Program-made: the position numbers and the translations under genes | The notes under the pieces: model-generated | Told to the model about the DNA's origin: nothing | Database searches by the model: none | The model's input: only the letters and a program-made list of their open reading frames with translations | In this document: positions 1 to 11,538 of the stretch, in pieces | Numbering within the stretch: the first letter of the stretch is position 1 | Layout: each line of letters opens with the position of its first letter | NCBI GenBank assembly: GCA_947500415.1 | Contig: CANMRT010000002.1 | Span: 496,001-560,000, forward strand | DNA from: an uncultured Roseicyclus sp. | Lineage (GTDB): Bacteria; Pseudomonadota; Alphaproteobacteria; Rhodobacterales; Rhodobacteraceae | Reading direction: 5' to 3' | DNA length: 64,000 nt

Positions 1-55
1 CTTGCCGAGCGAAGTAATCAAGAAAGGTCGAGCGGATATCGTTCAGGCTGGTCAT
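1..55 (-). CDS. alaS: alanyl-tRNA synthetase, N-terminal fragment
   Basis: The first 55 bases encode, on the minus strand, an ATG followed by TSLNDIRSTFLDYFARQ. This is the typical opening of bacterial alanyl-tRNA synthetase, which charges tRNA-Ala. Only 18 codons are present; the rest lies beyond the left edge. The gene follows recA in the same direction, an order common in proteobacteria, with about 130 bases between them that hold the recA terminator. The call rests on a short but characteristic N-terminus. Confidence 0.8.
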   Translation of the reverse strand, partial: MTSLNDIRSTFLDYFARQ

Positions 56-130
56 GGGCGCGCGTGTCCGTAGCTAAGGTGCAAGCGCCGATGTATCCCT
101 GCGGCATGGGTCTGTCCACAGGATCAAACG

Positions 131-158
131 AAAAAGGGCGGCCCGCTTGGACCGCCCC
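131..158 (-). terminator. intrinsic terminator of recA
   Basis: Read on the minus strand, a GC-rich hairpin (GGGCGG pairing with CCGCCC) is followed directly by TTTTT. It lies about 25 bases past the recA stop and separates recA from alaS. This is a textbook Rho-independent terminator seen directly in the sequence. Confidence 0.85.
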
Positions 159-181
159 CTGTCACCTCGGATCGTGGCGAC

Positions 182-1258
182 TTATTCGTCGTCGTCCAGA
201 ATATCCTCGTCGCCTTCACGCTCCATCTCGAAATCGAGGCCGTGGGCCGCGCGGATTTTGTCCTCGATCTGCAACGCGATATCGGAGTTTTCCTTCAGGA
301 AGGTTTTCGCGTTCTCACGCCCCTGCCCAATGCGTTCATCGCCATAGCTAAACCAGCTGCCGGATTTTTCCACCACGCCAGCCTTCACACCCAGATCAAG
401 CAATTCGCCCATCTTGGAGATGCCTTCGCCATACATGATGTCGAATTCCACCTGCTTGAAGGGCGGCGCTACCTTGTTCTTCACCACTTTCACGCGGGTG
501 GCGTTGCCGACGACCTCATCACGGTCCTTCAGCGCACCGATGCGGCGGATGTCGAGACGGACGGAGGAGTAGAACTTCAGCGCGTTGCCGCCCGTCGTCG
601 TCTCTGGCGAGCCAAACATGACGCCGATCTTCATGCGGATCTGGTTGATGAAGATCACCGTGCAGCCCGAGCGGTTGATGGAACCGGTCAGCTTGCGCAT
701 CGCCTGGGACATCAGGCGGGCATGAACGCCCACGGAACTGTCGCCCATGTCGCCTTCGAGCTCTGACTTCGGCGTAAGGGCCGCGACCGAGTCGACGATG
801 ACCATGGAGACTGCGCCGGACCGCACCAGCGTATCCACAATCTCAAGCGCCTGTTCACCAGTGTCGGGCTGCGAAATCAGCAGCTCATCCAGGTTCACGC
901 CAAGCTTCTTGGCATACTGCGGATCAAGCGCATGTTCCGCATCCACGAATGCACAAACGCCGCCCTTTTTCTGTTCTTCAGCCACGCAATGCAGCGTCAG
1001 GGTCGTTTTACCCGAGCTTTCCGGGCCGTAGATTTCGACAATCCGGCCCTTCGGAATACCACCAATCCCCAACGCGATATCGAGGCCAAGCGACCCGGTG
1101 GAGGTCGACTCAATATCCGGCAGCGCGTTCTCGCCGCCCAGTTTCATGATCGACCCCTTGCCGAACTGACGTTCGATCTGGGCCAATGCGCTGTCGAGGG
1201 CCTTTTGCTTGTCGGCCGAGATACGGTCAGTCATGTCGAGAAGGTTCGCCGTTGCCAT
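182..1258 (-). CDS. recA: recombinase RecA
   Basis: RecA is the DNA-dependent ATPase that performs homologous strand exchange and triggers LexA self-cleavage. The 358-residue length is normal. The Walker A motif GPESSGKTT is at residues 78-86, and the family sequence around [14 protein letters not shown] is present. The C-terminus is strongly acidic ([13 protein letters not shown]), as in other RecA proteins. A start at Met9 is also possible. It has its own terminator and an SOS box about 85-100 bases upstream of the start, so it should be LexA regulated. Confidence 0.98.
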   Translation of the reverse strand: MATANLLDMTDRISADKQKALDSALAQIERQFGKGSIMKLGGENALPDIESTSTGSLGLDIALGIGGIPKGRIVEIYGPESSGKTTLTLHCVAEEQKKGGVCAFVDAEHALDPQYAKKLGVNLDELLISQPDTGEQALEIVDTLVRSGAVSMVIVDSVAALTPKSELEGDMGDSSVGVHARLMSQAMRKLTGSINRSGCTVIFINQIRMKIGVMFGSPETTTGGNALKFYSSVRLDIRRIGALKDRDEVVGNATRVKVVKNKVAPPFKQVEFDIMYGEGISKMGELLDLGVKAGVVEKSGSWFSYGDERIGQGRENAKTFLKENSDIALQIEDKIRAAHGLDFEMEREGDEDILDDDE

Positions 1259-1342
1259 GGATTTGGATCCTTATGTCATGCCGCGGGGCGTAGCGGCAAT
1301 GGGGCCGGTTGGGGTTATCCCCTGAAATCCGGCATGCTCTTT

Positions 1343-1357
1343 GTTCACCTCTTGTTC
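1343..1357 (-). promoter_or_regulatory. alphaproteobacterial SOS (LexA) box of recA
   Basis: The plus strand shows GTTC, seven bases, GTTC, which reads GAAC-N7-GAAC towards recA. This direct repeat is the known LexA target in Rhodobacter and other alphaproteobacteria. It lies in the 216-base region between recA and the divergent sulfotransferase-like gene, in the expected position for recA control. Confidence 0.85.
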
Positions 1358-1474
1358 GCATATCGATTAGCAAACAAAACGAGAACAGTTCAAGTTAAAT
1401 CTTCTACGTTGTGATATTTCGGTGTGAGACGTTAACAATCGGTTACGCAGGCAAAGAAATTTTGAGGGACGGGC

Positions 1475-2080
1475 ATGTTGGTCTTTTGGAAAGCGCGGCT
1501 GGTGCTGTTGGCGGTGCCGAAAACCGGCACGACGGCGCTGGAACAGGCTCTCCTGCCCCACGCGGACACAGCGATTCTTAATCCGCCACAGCAGAAACAC
1601 TGCACGGTGAAGCGGTATCGCAACCAATTGCAGAAGTTCTTCGAGCAGCGCGGGCAGCGCAGGTTGGAGCTGATGGCCATTGTGCGTGAACCAGTCGATT
1701 GGTTGTCGAGCTGGTATCGCTATCGCGCTCGCGAAGCGATCGCAGGCGGAGACAATTCCACCCAAGGCATCAGTTTCGATGATTTCGTTGCCGCATGGTT
1801 GCAAGATGATCCCCCCGCCTTTGCCAAGGTCGGCCGCCAATCGCGGTTTGTAGCGGACGACGCAAACGACATTGGGGTTGAGCATTTGTTCAGCCACGCG
1901 AAGCTCGATCAGGCCGTCGAATTTCTGGAAGGTCGTGTGAAAGCGCGGCTGGAACTTGGGCGCACAAATGTCTCTCCGACCCAGACCATAGAGTTAAGCG
2001 CCAGCATGCTAGATCGCCTACACAACGAAGCGCCTGAGGAATTTGCCCTTTGGGATCACGTGCATGCGCTTGGGCGTTAG
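1475..2080 (+). CDS. sulfotransferase-family protein
   Basis: A 201-residue protein with the two PAPS-binding signatures of sulfotransferases: a 5'-phosphosulfate loop near the N-terminus (VPKTGTTALEQAL, residues about 14-26) and a 3'-phosphate motif (REPVDWLSSWYRY, about residues 71-83). It has no signal peptide. The acceptor cannot be inferred. It is shorter than most bacterial sulfotransferases (250-300 residues), so it may be a minimal member. It is transcribed away from recA, and its stop overlaps the stop of convergent cckA by three bases. Confidence 0.75.
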   Translation: MLVFWKARLVLLAVPKTGTTALEQALLPHADTAILNPPQQKHCTVKRYRNQLQKFFEQRGQRRLELMAIVREPVDWLSSWYRYRAREAIAGGDNSTQGISFDDFVAAWLQDDPPAFAKVGRQSRFVADDANDIGVEHLFSHAKLDQAVEFLEGRVKARLELGRTNVSPTQTIELSASMLDRLHNEAPEEFALWDHVHALGR

Positions 2081-4455
2081 TGCAATTGGCGCCGAACCGT
2101 TTCGGTCAGATCCGTGAGTGAGAATGGCTTAGGCAAGAACACCGACCCCGGAATTCCATCCGAACTGTCATCTAATGCGTCCTCGGCATAACCCGACACA
2201 AAGACGACCTTCGTGTCTGGCCGGTCTTTCAAAGCTTCGCGCACCCACGTCGGGCCATCGAGGCCCGGCATGATGACATCGGTGACGAAGAGGTCGATCT
2301 TCAGCTCCGCATCCGACAGCGTCTCAAGCGCCTCTTCCGCGCTGCCCGCCTCGATCACCGTATAGCCGCGCAATCGCAAGGCACGTGACGCGAAAGCACG
2401 CACAGGGGCCTCATCTTCGACCAGCAAAACAACGCCCGGTGCGCGATCATCGGTAAGGCTGCCGGCGAGTGATGCGTCACTCCCAATGGCGGCCCGCGCC
2501 TCTTCCGTTTCGATGGCCGCTTCATGGGCCGGAATGTAAATCGTGAAGGTTGTGCCCGCGCCGACCACACTGTCGACGAAGATATATCCGCCCGATTGTT
2601 TGACGATGCCGTAGGCCATCGACAGGCCAAGTCCGGTCCCCTCGCCCGCGCGTTTGGTTGTATAGAACGGCTCAAATATCCGGTTGAGTTTGTCCGCCGG
2701 AATGCCCTGTCCCTGATCGCGCACGCGGATCGTGACGTAGGAACCGGGCGGCACAACCGCCTGATCGCGTTTCATTACATCCGCCAGACGCACCATACGC
2801 GTCTCAACCCGCACCTCTCCCCCATCCGGCATCGCATCGCGCGCGTTAACCACCAGGTTCATGATGACCTGATCCAACTGCCTGCGGTCCGCTCGGATTG
2901 GCGTCAGCGCGGGATCATTGGAAAGCGTCAGCGTCACACGCTCCCCGACCAGACGATTCAGAAGATGCGTCAACTCCCCAATGGAATCGCGCAGGTCGAT
3001 GACCTCCGGCTCCAGCGTTTGTTTTCGTGAGAAGGCGAGAAGTTGCCCAACGAGGGAGGCCGCGCGGTTGGCATTCTGGTTGATCTGCACCAGATCCGCG
3101 TAGTCCTGATCGCCCTGATCGTGGCGTAGCAAAAGCAGGTCGCAATGGCCGGTGATGGCCGTCAGCAGGTTGTTGAAGTCATGGGCCACACCGCCCGCAA
3201 GCTCACCGATTGCCTGCATTTTCTGGCTTTGAACGAATTGCTGTTCAAGCGTCTTCAACTCGGTCGCGTCGTGGAGAACGGCAAGCAGAGACGGGCCGGT
3301 GCCATCCACGATCCGGCTCAGCGAGATTTGCAGGAACGTCTCATCCTTGCGACGTTTGGCGCGCGCGACCTCGGATCTGTTTGGAATGCGCTCGGCCAGT
3401 GTGTCTGCCACCCAATCATTCACCGGACGGCCGAGGTTTTCCACGAATTGCGAGAGCGGCCCGCTCGCATCATTTGCGATCCCGAGCAGCCCCTGCGCGT
3501 GCTGGTTGGAGGCCAAAACCTCCCCCTCCGCGCCGATGTGCAAAAGCGCGACTGGCAGGGACTCAAACGCCCGCGCCGCGACAGAGGCCGCGGGCGGCTC
3601 CGCCAGACCGGGGACAGCGTAGACCTCCCTACGGCCATCCTTGGCCGGCACGACAATCGGGATCACCTCGATCTTGCCATCCACGCCGGAAAGGCTGGAC
3701 CGTCTACCGGCCACCAGTGGCTGTTCCGGGAAAACATCTTCCAGGGTCGTCGCACGTCGCCCCAAAACGTCCCGCATCGCGGCGTTCATCGAGAGCACCG
3801 TGTCGTTATGACTGACCACCATCATCGGCAGGCCAATCCACTCCCCGTGGCGCGAATGCGCATCCGCCAGATCATCCAGCCGCCAGATCACACCGCCCCG
3901 CATCCGATGGGCCGCCAGCCGTACGGTCCCTCGCGGGGTCACAACAACTTCATGGGAGGACGGCCGGCGCCCGATCGCGGTTTCTTGGCGGAACACAACG
4001 GCTGCAGCATTTGGCAAGACACCCGCAATTGCGCGGGCCACGGAAAGACCTCGACGCTCACCAAATCGGCGGTCGGCGGCGGCGTTCTGCAAAACGATCG
4101 CCCCTTCCTGATCCGTGCAGAAACACGGGGACGGGTCATTCTCAATAAGGTCGAACGCGGCCTTGAATGTTGTGCGCACATTCCAGAGCCGCCACAGGTC
4201 ACGCAATGCCACCAAAACGGCTGCACAAAGACACCCGCCGGTGACTGCAAGCAGCCCAAACCGAACTTCCGGGCTTGGTGCGAAAAACGTGGCCACACCC
4301 GTCACAATGCCAAGCACCAACAGGATAATGGGTTGTACGAACGGGCGGATGCTTCGCGCCTCGGGAAAGCCTGGATCAGCGGCTTCGTCGGTCAATGCGG
4401 TCCCTCGCCATTCGGTCGAATTGGTCCCCGGTCCCCCAGGGTCCTCCTGAGCCAT
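2077..4455 (-). CDS. cckA: hybrid histidine kinase CckA
   Basis: CckA is the membrane kinase/phosphatase that feeds phosphate through ChpT to the cell-cycle regulator CtrA. The 792-residue protein has two hydrophobic segments near the N-terminus (about 40-60 and 66-84), PAS-like sensing regions, a HisKA domain with the phospho-accepting His at about 425 ([10 protein letters not shown]), and an HATPase with N-box ([11 protein letters not shown]) and [15 protein letters not shown]. The C-terminal receiver (about 675-792) has phospho-acceptor Asp at about 726 (VTDVIMPG). The start is supported by GGAG five bases upstream. A CtrA-type box lies just before the gene, suggesting feedback. Its position next to recA is as in other Rhodobacterales. 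Confidence 0.93.
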   Translation of the reverse strand: MAQEDPGGPGTNSTEWRGTALTDEAADPGFPEARSIRPFVQPIILLVLGIVTGVATFFAPSPEVRFGLLAVTGGCLCAAVLVALRDLWRLWNVRTTFKAAFDLIENDPSPCFCTDQEGAIVLQNAAADRRFGERRGLSVARAIAGVLPNAAAVVFRQETAIGRRPSSHEVVVTPRGTVRLAAHRMRGGVIWRLDDLADAHSRHGEWIGLPMMVVSHNDTVLSMNAAMRDVLGRRATTLEDVFPEQPLVAGRRSSLSGVDGKIEVIPIVVPAKDGRREVYAVPGLAEPPAASVAARAFESLPVALLHIGAEGEVLASNQHAQGLLGIANDASGPLSQFVENLGRPVNDWVADTLAERIPNRSEVARAKRRKDETFLQISLSRIVDGTGPSLLAVLHDATELKTLEQQFVQSQKMQAIGELAGGVAHDFNNLLTAITGHCDLLLLRHDQGDQDYADLVQINQNANRAASLVGQLLAFSRKQTLEPEVIDLRDSIGELTHLLNRLVGERVTLTLSNDPALTPIRADRRQLDQVIMNLVVNARDAMPDGGEVRVETRMVRLADVMKRDQAVVPPGSYVTIRVRDQGQGIPADKLNRIFEPFYTTKRAGEGTGLGLSMAYGIVKQSGGYIFVDSVVGAGTTFTIYIPAHEAAIETEEARAAIGSDASLAGSLTDDRAPGVVLLVEDEAPVRAFASRALRLRGYTVIEAGSAEEALETLSDAELKIDLFVTDVIMPGLDGPTWVREALKDRPDTKVVFVSGYAEDALDDSSDGIPGSVFLPKPFSLTDLTETVRRQLH

Positions 4456-4472
4456 AGCTCTCCGCCAAATTG

Positions 4473-4488
4473 GTTAAGTTAACCTTAA
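4473..4488 (-). promoter_or_regulatory. CtrA-type binding site before cckA
   Basis: On the cckA strand the sequence is TTAAGGTTAACTTAAC, an exact match to the CtrA consensus TTAA-N7-TTAAC. It lies 18-33 bases upstream of the cckA start codon, where it could affect initiation directly. CtrA is the downstream target of CckA, so this is a candidate feedback site. Binding itself is inferred. Confidence 0.6.
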
Positions 4489-4519
4489 GACTGCCCGAAT
4501 TTCAGCGCTCTGGCGAGTC

Positions 4520-5680
4520 TCAGGTCCGGCGAAGCGTGGCGGCGAAAAACCCGTCGGACGCGGTCAGTGGCGTATCTAGCCTGCGCGCGGTGCATTGCCA
4601 GCCATCGTGACGTTGCAAGAAGGCGTCAATCTGCGCGTCGTTTTCCAACCGAAACAGTGAACACGTCATGTAGACCAGTTGCCCACCCGGCGCGATCAAT
4701 GCTGCCCCCTGATCCAGGATTTCAGTCTGTATCGCTTTTAGCTCCGCCAGACGATCCGGCGTCAAGCGCCACTTCGCTTCAGGGTCGCGCCGCCAGGTTC
4801 CGCTGCCGGAACAGGGCACGTCAGTTAGCACAAGATCAAAGGGGCCGTGGCTCGCAAGCTCAGCCGTATCCAGTTGCGTGATCTGAACCCCTGCCCGCGT
4901 CGCGCGCGGTCCGATGTCCTCCATCCGCCGCGGAATGGCGTCGTGCACGAAGACCTGCGCATCACCTTGATCGGCAAGCGCCAAGGCTTTGCCACCTCCC
5001 CCTGCACAGAAATCAAGGATACGCCCGTATTGAGAGAGATCGATTGCAGCGACAGCAAGTTGAGGTGACAGGTCCTGAAGCTCCACGAGTCCTTCGGAAT
5101 AGGCAGTGGATTGGCGGATGCGGCGCGCGCCCTCAATGACTTCCAGCGCGTTTGGATGCGTTGAATGAGCCTGCGTTTCGATCCCATCGACGCGGAGCTC
5201 TTCGGACGCCTGATCGGCGGAGGTCCGTCGTGTGTTGACCCGCAACCAAACCGGGGCGCGGCGTGTCAAAGCGTCCAGAACGTCAGGCAGATCCGGAATT
5301 CGATTTTCATCAAACTCACGCAGCATCCACTCGGGTGTGTCCGCGTTGGGGGGCACATTTTCGGCGCGGCTCGCGCTTTCCATTTCATTCAATGGCCTAG
5401 GCGCATGCCCTTGTCCGGAGAACACATCGTCCAGATCCGCACCGCCATCGCGCAACAGCCCCAGGATAAGGGCACGGCCCGTCTCATCCCCACCAAGCGC
5501 GGCGCAAGTTCCTTTCCGGCGCAGGACATCATAGACGTGATCTCGAACCGCAGCCCGATCCTTGGACCCCGCATACCGCGCGCCACGGGCCCATCGGGTC
5601 AGCGCCTTTTCGACAGGTTCACCGTCCAGCCAAGCATCGAGAATACCAATCGCCGCTGCGTAGCGTGCCGCAGGCTGCAT
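4520..5680 (-). CDS. rsmB: RsmB-type rRNA (cytosine-C5) methyltransferase
   Basis: A SAM-dependent RNA m5C methyltransferase of the RsmB/NOL1/NOP2/Sun family; the usual substrate is C967 of 16S rRNA. The 386-residue protein has the SAM-binding motif DFCAGGGGKALALA, the motif IV Cys in DVPCSGSGTWRRDP and the catalytic Cys in YMTCSLFRLEN. The N-terminal part is NusB-like and slightly short. It starts 36 bases after the guaB stop on the same strand, so the two probably share a transcript. The family is secure; the exact rRNA position is inferred. Confidence 0.88.
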   Translation of the reverse strand: MQPAARYAAAIGILDAWLDGEPVEKALTRWARGARYAGSKDRAAVRDHVYDVLRRKGTCAALGGDETGRALILGLLRDGGADLDDVFSGQGHAPRPLNEMESASRAENVPPNADTPEWMLREFDENRIPDLPDVLDALTRRAPVWLRVNTRRTSADQASEELRVDGIETQAHSTHPNALEVIEGARRIRQSTAYSEGLVELQDLSPQLAVAAIDLSQYGRILDFCAGGGGKALALADQGDAQVFVHDAIPRRMEDIGPRATRAGVQITQLDTAELASHGPFDLVLTDVPCSGSGTWRRDPEAKWRLTPDRLAELKAIQTEILDQGAALIAPGGQLVYMTCSLFRLENDAQIDAFLQRHDGWQCTARRLDTPLTASDGFFAATLRRT

Positions 5681-5716
5681 GTTAATGCATCACTTCAAAT
5701 ATGACGCGCAACACAT

Positions 5717-8045
<2,329 letters not shown>

Positions 8046-8060
8046 GTCGACCCTTCAGGC

Positions 8061-8729
8061 TCACTCGTCGTAGAGCCGGTTCTCGTCATTGTGCTTCAGG
8101 CGCTTCTCCACGTCCTCCAGCGGCACGTCAAGTTGGCCCTGATCGTGGATGGCTTGAGCGTAGGTCGGCAGCGCGTCCGTCAGGCCCGCTTTCTCCGGCG
8201 ACCAGAGCCCTGATCTAAGCACCGCCTTGCCGCAATGGAAGAAGGCCTCCTCCACACGCACGACAATGGCGAAATCCGGAACGCGGGTCTTGATTGCCAT
8301 GCTTTCGCGCAAAGGCAGATCGCGGGCGACCTGGGCCGACCCATTCACGCGGACAACTTCATTCCGGTTCGGCACAAAGAACACCAGCCCGATACGCCCC
8401 GTCTCAAGGATATTGCGAAACCCCATGAACAGATGGTTTCCCGGTCGGTCCGGGATCGCGAGGGTCTTTTCATCCAGGACTCTCACGAACCCTGCCGGAT
8501 CACCCTTGGGCGAGGCATCAACGTTTCCGTGCCCATCCACGGTCGACATCACCAAAAACGTCGAATGGGCGATCCAATTGGCGCAGTGGCGGTCGATGTG
8601 GTCGATCACCTTGTGGCGTTGCGCAATGTGGATACCATCGACAACGGTGCGGATCTGCGCCTCGGACGTGACGGGATCGGTAATCTTGTAAGGCACGTCA
8701 GTACGGGCCGTCTTCCAAAACGCCGTCAC
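8061..8729 (-). CDS. pyridoxamine 5'-phosphate oxidase-like flavoprotein
   Basis: A split-barrel FMN-binding protein of the PPOX family, close to the MSMEG_1061-type group. The signs are STFLVMSTVDGHGNVDASPKGDP, which is the FMN-phosphate region, and NHLFMGFRNILETGRIGLVFFVPN. The substrate is unknown; members are FMN or F420 oxidoreductases. The start is uncertain: the ATG at 8729 overlaps the end of the preceding gene by 32 bases, while a GTG at 8696 would begin two bases after that gene's stop. It is transcribed between ppx/gppA and rlmE. Confidence 0.75.
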   Translation of the reverse strand: MTAFWKTARTDVPYKITDPVTSEAQIRTVVDGIHIAQRHKVIDHIDRHCANWIAHSTFLVMSTVDGHGNVDASPKGDPAGFVRVLDEKTLAIPDRPGNHLFMGFRNILETGRIGLVFFVPNRNEVVRVNGSAQVARDLPLRESMAIKTRVPDFAIVVRVEEAFFHCGKAVLRSGLWSPEKAGLTDALPTYAQAIHDQGQLDVPLEDVEKRLKHNDENRLYDE

Positions 8730-9873
8730 GGCTCATCTGCGCGTAGAGCAAGCCTTCCCGCAGGCCCCGGTCCGCCACACTCAAACGATCCGTGGGCCAG
8801 GCGCGCAACAGCGCCTGAAGAATAGCTGCCCCCGACATTATCAGCGTCTGACGATCCCGCCCGATGCGCGGGTCGCGGCGGCGCCCTTCAGGGCCCAACG
8901 CAAGGTATCCGTTAATCACCGTATCGATCTGATCCGACGTCATCCGCAGACCGTCCACCTTGTTGCGATCATAGCGGCGCAGGCCGAGGTGAGAGGCCGC
9001 GACGGTTGTGACCGTGCCAGACGTTCCGATGATCTGGAACCCTTCCCGCGCCTGTTCCGCTGCATCGTCGTAGGGAGAGAATTCGGCCAATTGCTCCTCG
9101 AAATACCAGCTCATCAACGCAAACCGTGCACCGTCATCGGCGACGTCGTCATACATATCTTTGAGGGTCGCCACGCCCAATGGGATCGAAATCCAATCCA
9201 CCACCTTGGCGCGCGGGAATACGTCGTCGGCATTATCGAAGCCATGGTGCAGACGCATGATCGCCTTGGGGCGTTCCAGCTTGGGCACGCGCGAAAGGTC
9301 GATCCACACCAACTCCGTCGAGCCGCCGCCAATATCGACCACCAAAAGTTGTTCCGTCCGGGTGGAAACCAGCGGCGCGCAGGAGACGACCGCAAGGCGC
9401 GCCTCCTCTTCCGGCTCAATAATCTCCAACTGCAACGACGTCTCGCGCTTCACCAACGCGATGAATTCGGACGCATTTGTCGCCCGGCGACAAGCCTCCG
9501 TTGCAATCAATCGGGCGCGCTCAACGCGGTGCTTTGAAAGTTTCTTCTGGCAAATCTTCAACGCACCTACGGCCCGCGCCATAGAAGCACGCCCCAAGCG
9601 GCCCGACGCCTCCAACCCCTGCCCCAACTGCACAGATTTCGAGAACGAATCCACCACATGCAATTGGCTTCCCTTGGGCTGCGCGATCAGCATACGGCAA
9701 GAGTTCGTGCCCAGATCGAGCGCGGCATACAGATCGTCGGGGTCAGGACCCGGCTTCTTGGTCGCGGCAGAGCGGCGTTCGACAGGCGGGACGACGCCCG
9801 GCTCGGACTTCGGTGTCACGGGCGCCACAGGTCTGGGGAACGGGCCGTCCCCGCCAGAGCGCTTGCGCGACAT
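8698..9873 (-). CDS. Ppx/GppA family phosphatase
   Basis: Exopolyphosphatase/guanosine pentaphosphate phosphohydrolase of the ASKHA fold, acting on polyphosphate or pppGpp. The phosphate-binding signatures are AALDLGTNSCRMLIAQP near the N-terminus, VVDIGGGSTELVW and IGTSGTVTTVAA. The start at 9873 (391 residues) is preferred because AGGCGG lies just upstream. A frame extension to 9936 adds residues unlike the family. The N-terminal 45 residues are basic and low in complexity. It heads the run that ends with rlmE. Whether it prefers polyP or pppGpp cannot be read from sequence. Confidence 0.87.
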   Translation of the reverse strand: MSRKRSGGDGPFPRPVAPVTPKSEPGVVPPVERRSAATKKPGPDPDDLYAALDLGTNSCRMLIAQPKGSQLHVVDSFSKSVQLGQGLEASGRLGRASMARAVGALKICQKKLSKHRVERARLIATEACRRATNASEFIALVKRETSLQLEIIEPEEEARLAVVSCAPLVSTRTEQLLVVDIGGGSTELVWIDLSRVPKLERPKAIMRLHHGFDNADDVFPRAKVVDWISIPLGVATLKDMYDDVADDGARFALMSWYFEEQLAEFSPYDDAAEQAREGFQIIGTSGTVTTVAASHLGLRRYDRNKVDGLRMTSDQIDTVINGYLALGPEGRRRDPRIGRDRQTLIMSGAAILQALLRAWPTDRLSVADRGLREGLLYAQMSRDGVLEDGPY

Positions 9874-9935
9874 GGGGTTCCGCCTTTGGTGTTCACTAGT
9901 TGCCCAAAGCGTAACCTGTTCACGATTTTGAAACA

Positions 9936-10120
9936 ATGGTCGATCCGGGCGATGCTCATGTTCATCTTGAGAATTTCGGGATGCTTGCCCTCTCGCGGAC
10001 AGCTGATGCCAGCGCTAGGCTCAGCCGCACAAGGCACCACGTCGTTTTGGACTGGCGCGATGTCGAAAACAGGACCGGCGGCACGGACATGCGCGCCTAT
10101 GGTGCGCGGAACAATGGGGC
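9936..10120. other. intergenic region between divergent ppx/gppA and one-carbon cluster
   Basis: About 280 bases separate the two divergent start codons (9873 and 10155). I searched by eye for a cobalamin or SAM riboswitch core ahead of the one-carbon genes and did not see one. An open frame runs through the region, but its translation does not resemble the downstream family, so it is treated as upstream DNA. Confidence 0.4.
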
Positions 10121-10154
10121 GACTCGCGACCCCAAAGACACGAAGGATTGGCCG

Positions 10155-10469
10155 ATGGCTGCCATCACCCACGTTTTCTGGCGCGATATTCCCGCCCAGG
10201 TGATTGTCGGCAAAGGCCGGTCAGGCGCGAAAATGCCCCTGCCTGAGCGGTTCGAACAAGCCATCGACCGCGCCGCCATGAAAGTTGGCGCGAAAGACGA
10301 TGACGCTTATCTGGCAGGCTTCCACCGCGTCGTTGTGGGCGAGGCCGACGGCGATCTTCGCGAGGTCGCCGAAGCGCAGGCCGCCGCCATCGATGCCGCC
10401 TACGACAACGCCCGCCTCAAAACCCTGATCGACGCCGAGGGGTTCGACCCCGCCAACGCCGCCACCTGA
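10155..10469 (+). CDS. 'virulence factor' domain protein of the one-carbon cluster
   Basis: A 104-residue protein beginning AAITHVFWRDIPAQVIVGKG, matching the small Pfam 'virulence factor' family (PF13769 as I recall it), whose name is historical. In Rhodobacterales and Rhizobiales the family is found with methylenetetrahydrofolate reductase-like and corrinoid methyltransferase genes. It lies 23 bases before such a gene here. No catalytic motif is evident. A role in folate or corrinoid methyl transfer is inferred from context only. The start at 10155 is taken because the conserved sequence begins there. Confidence 0.7.
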   Translation: MAAITHVFWRDIPAQVIVGKGRSGAKMPLPERFEQAIDRAAMKVGAKDDDAYLAGFHRVVVGEADGDLREVAEAQAAAIDAAYDNARLKTLIDAEGFDPANAAT

Positions 10470-10492
10470 CCTTGAGCATTCGGGAGAAACTC

Positions 10493-11437
10493 ATGTCGCT
10501 TCTCAACTTCCGCAAGCCTGCGCCCGCGCCCACCACCGGCCCCACGCCCGAGATGGAAGCACTGCTCAAGGGCTATTCCATTGAGGTCATGCCGCGCACC
10601 GCGGAAAAGGTCGATGATTTTCGCGCGCTCCTGCCTGCAGGCACCCGCGTCTATGTCGCCCACATCGAAGGCACACCAATTGAGGACATGGTCGCCACCG
10701 CCGCACGGCTCCGCGCTGAGGGCTACGATCCCATGCCACACTTCCCGGCGCGCATCATCAAGGATGCCGCCACGCTGGAAGACTGGATCGCCCGCTACAG
10801 GGGTGAGGCCGACATTACCCAGGCCCTTCTGCTGGCCGGTGGCGTGGCCCAGCCTCACGGCGATTTCGACAGCTCCATGCAGCTGATGGAAACCGGCCTT
10901 TTCGACCGCGCAGGCATCACCCGCCTGCACGTCGCGGGCCATCCCGAAGGCAACCGCGACATCGATCCGAATGGCGGCGACGCGGCGGTGATGGAGGCCC
11001 TGCGCTGGAAGCAGGCCTTCTATGAGCGCTCCGACGCGCAAATGGCCATGGCCACCCAATTCGCGTTTGAAGCAGGCCCCGTCATCGCATGGGCCGACCG
11101 TTTGCAGGCCGAGGGCATTACGCTGCCCATACACCTTGGCATCGCAGGCCCCGCCAAGCTGCAAACACTGATCAAATTCGCCATCGCCTGCGGCGTGGGT
11201 CCGTCGCTGAAGGTGCTGCAAAAGCGCGCCAAGGATGTGACGAAACTGCTGCTGCCGTTTGAGCCGAATGAGATCATGGGCGAGCTGGCATCCCACAAGG
11301 CCGCCAACCCCGACAGCCTGATCGACACCATGCACTTCTTCCCCCTCGGCGGGATCAAGACCAACGCGAAATGGGCGATCACCAATGGCGGCGCCTCAGC
11401 GGTGCCCGCGCTTGGACCTGAGGCAGCGTTTGGGTGA
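10493..11437 (+). CDS. methylenetetrahydrofolate reductase-like protein
   Basis: A 314-residue TIM-barrel protein of the MTHFR superfamily, predicted to bind FAD and methylenetetrahydrofolate. Supporting features are YVAHIEGTPIEDMVATAARL, YDPMPHFPARII (the beta-strand with PHF), LLAGG, GHPEGN and AFEAGPVIAW (the Q/E substrate region of the family). It differs enough from canonical MetF that the electron donor is open. ATG at 10493 is preferred because GGGAG lies seven bases upstream; a TTG at 10472 is the alternative. It follows the 'virulence factor' gene and is followed by a perfect palindrome. Confidence 0.8.
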   Translation: MSLLNFRKPAPAPTTGPTPEMEALLKGYSIEVMPRTAEKVDDFRALLPAGTRVYVAHIEGTPIEDMVATAARLRAEGYDPMPHFPARIIKDAATLEDWIARYRGEADITQALLLAGGVAQPHGDFDSSMQLMETGLFDRAGITRLHVAGHPEGNRDIDPNGGDAAVMEALRWKQAFYERSDAQMAMATQFAFEAGPVIAWADRLQAEGITLPIHLGIAGPAKLQTLIKFAIACGVGPSLKVLQKRAKDVTKLLLPFEPNEIMGELASHKAANPDSLIDTMHFFPLGGIKTNAKWAITNGGASAVPALGPEAAFG

Positions 11438-11443
11438 AAAGCA

Positions 11444-11469
11444 CCCCTTGTGCACGCGTGCACAAGGGG
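11444..11469. repeat. 26-bp perfect palindrome after the MTHFR-like gene
   Basis: Bases 11444-11469 are a perfect palindrome whose left half is CCCCTTGTGCACG. It starts seven bases after the MTHFR-like stop. It could fold as a strong hairpin terminator, but no T run follows in either direction. It could also be a protein-binding site. It marks the left edge of the 2.4-kb stretch that separates the two halves of the one-carbon cluster. Confidence 0.6.
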
Positions 11470-11538
11470 GTTAAGTCATTGATAACGCTTGATATCGGGT
11501 TTGATATTTACACTTTGTTAAGGGTTTGAGCGGGGCGT

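Noticed and set aside
1383-1391. GAACAGTTC as a second LexA site near recA
   Set aside because: It is an inverted 4-bp repeat with one base between, not the direct repeat with seven-base spacing used by alphaproteobacterial LexA.
1434-1448. TTAA-N7-TTAC upstream of the sulfotransferase as a CtrA site
   Set aside because: The second half departs from TTAAC, and a single imperfect match in an AT-richer stretch is expected by chance.
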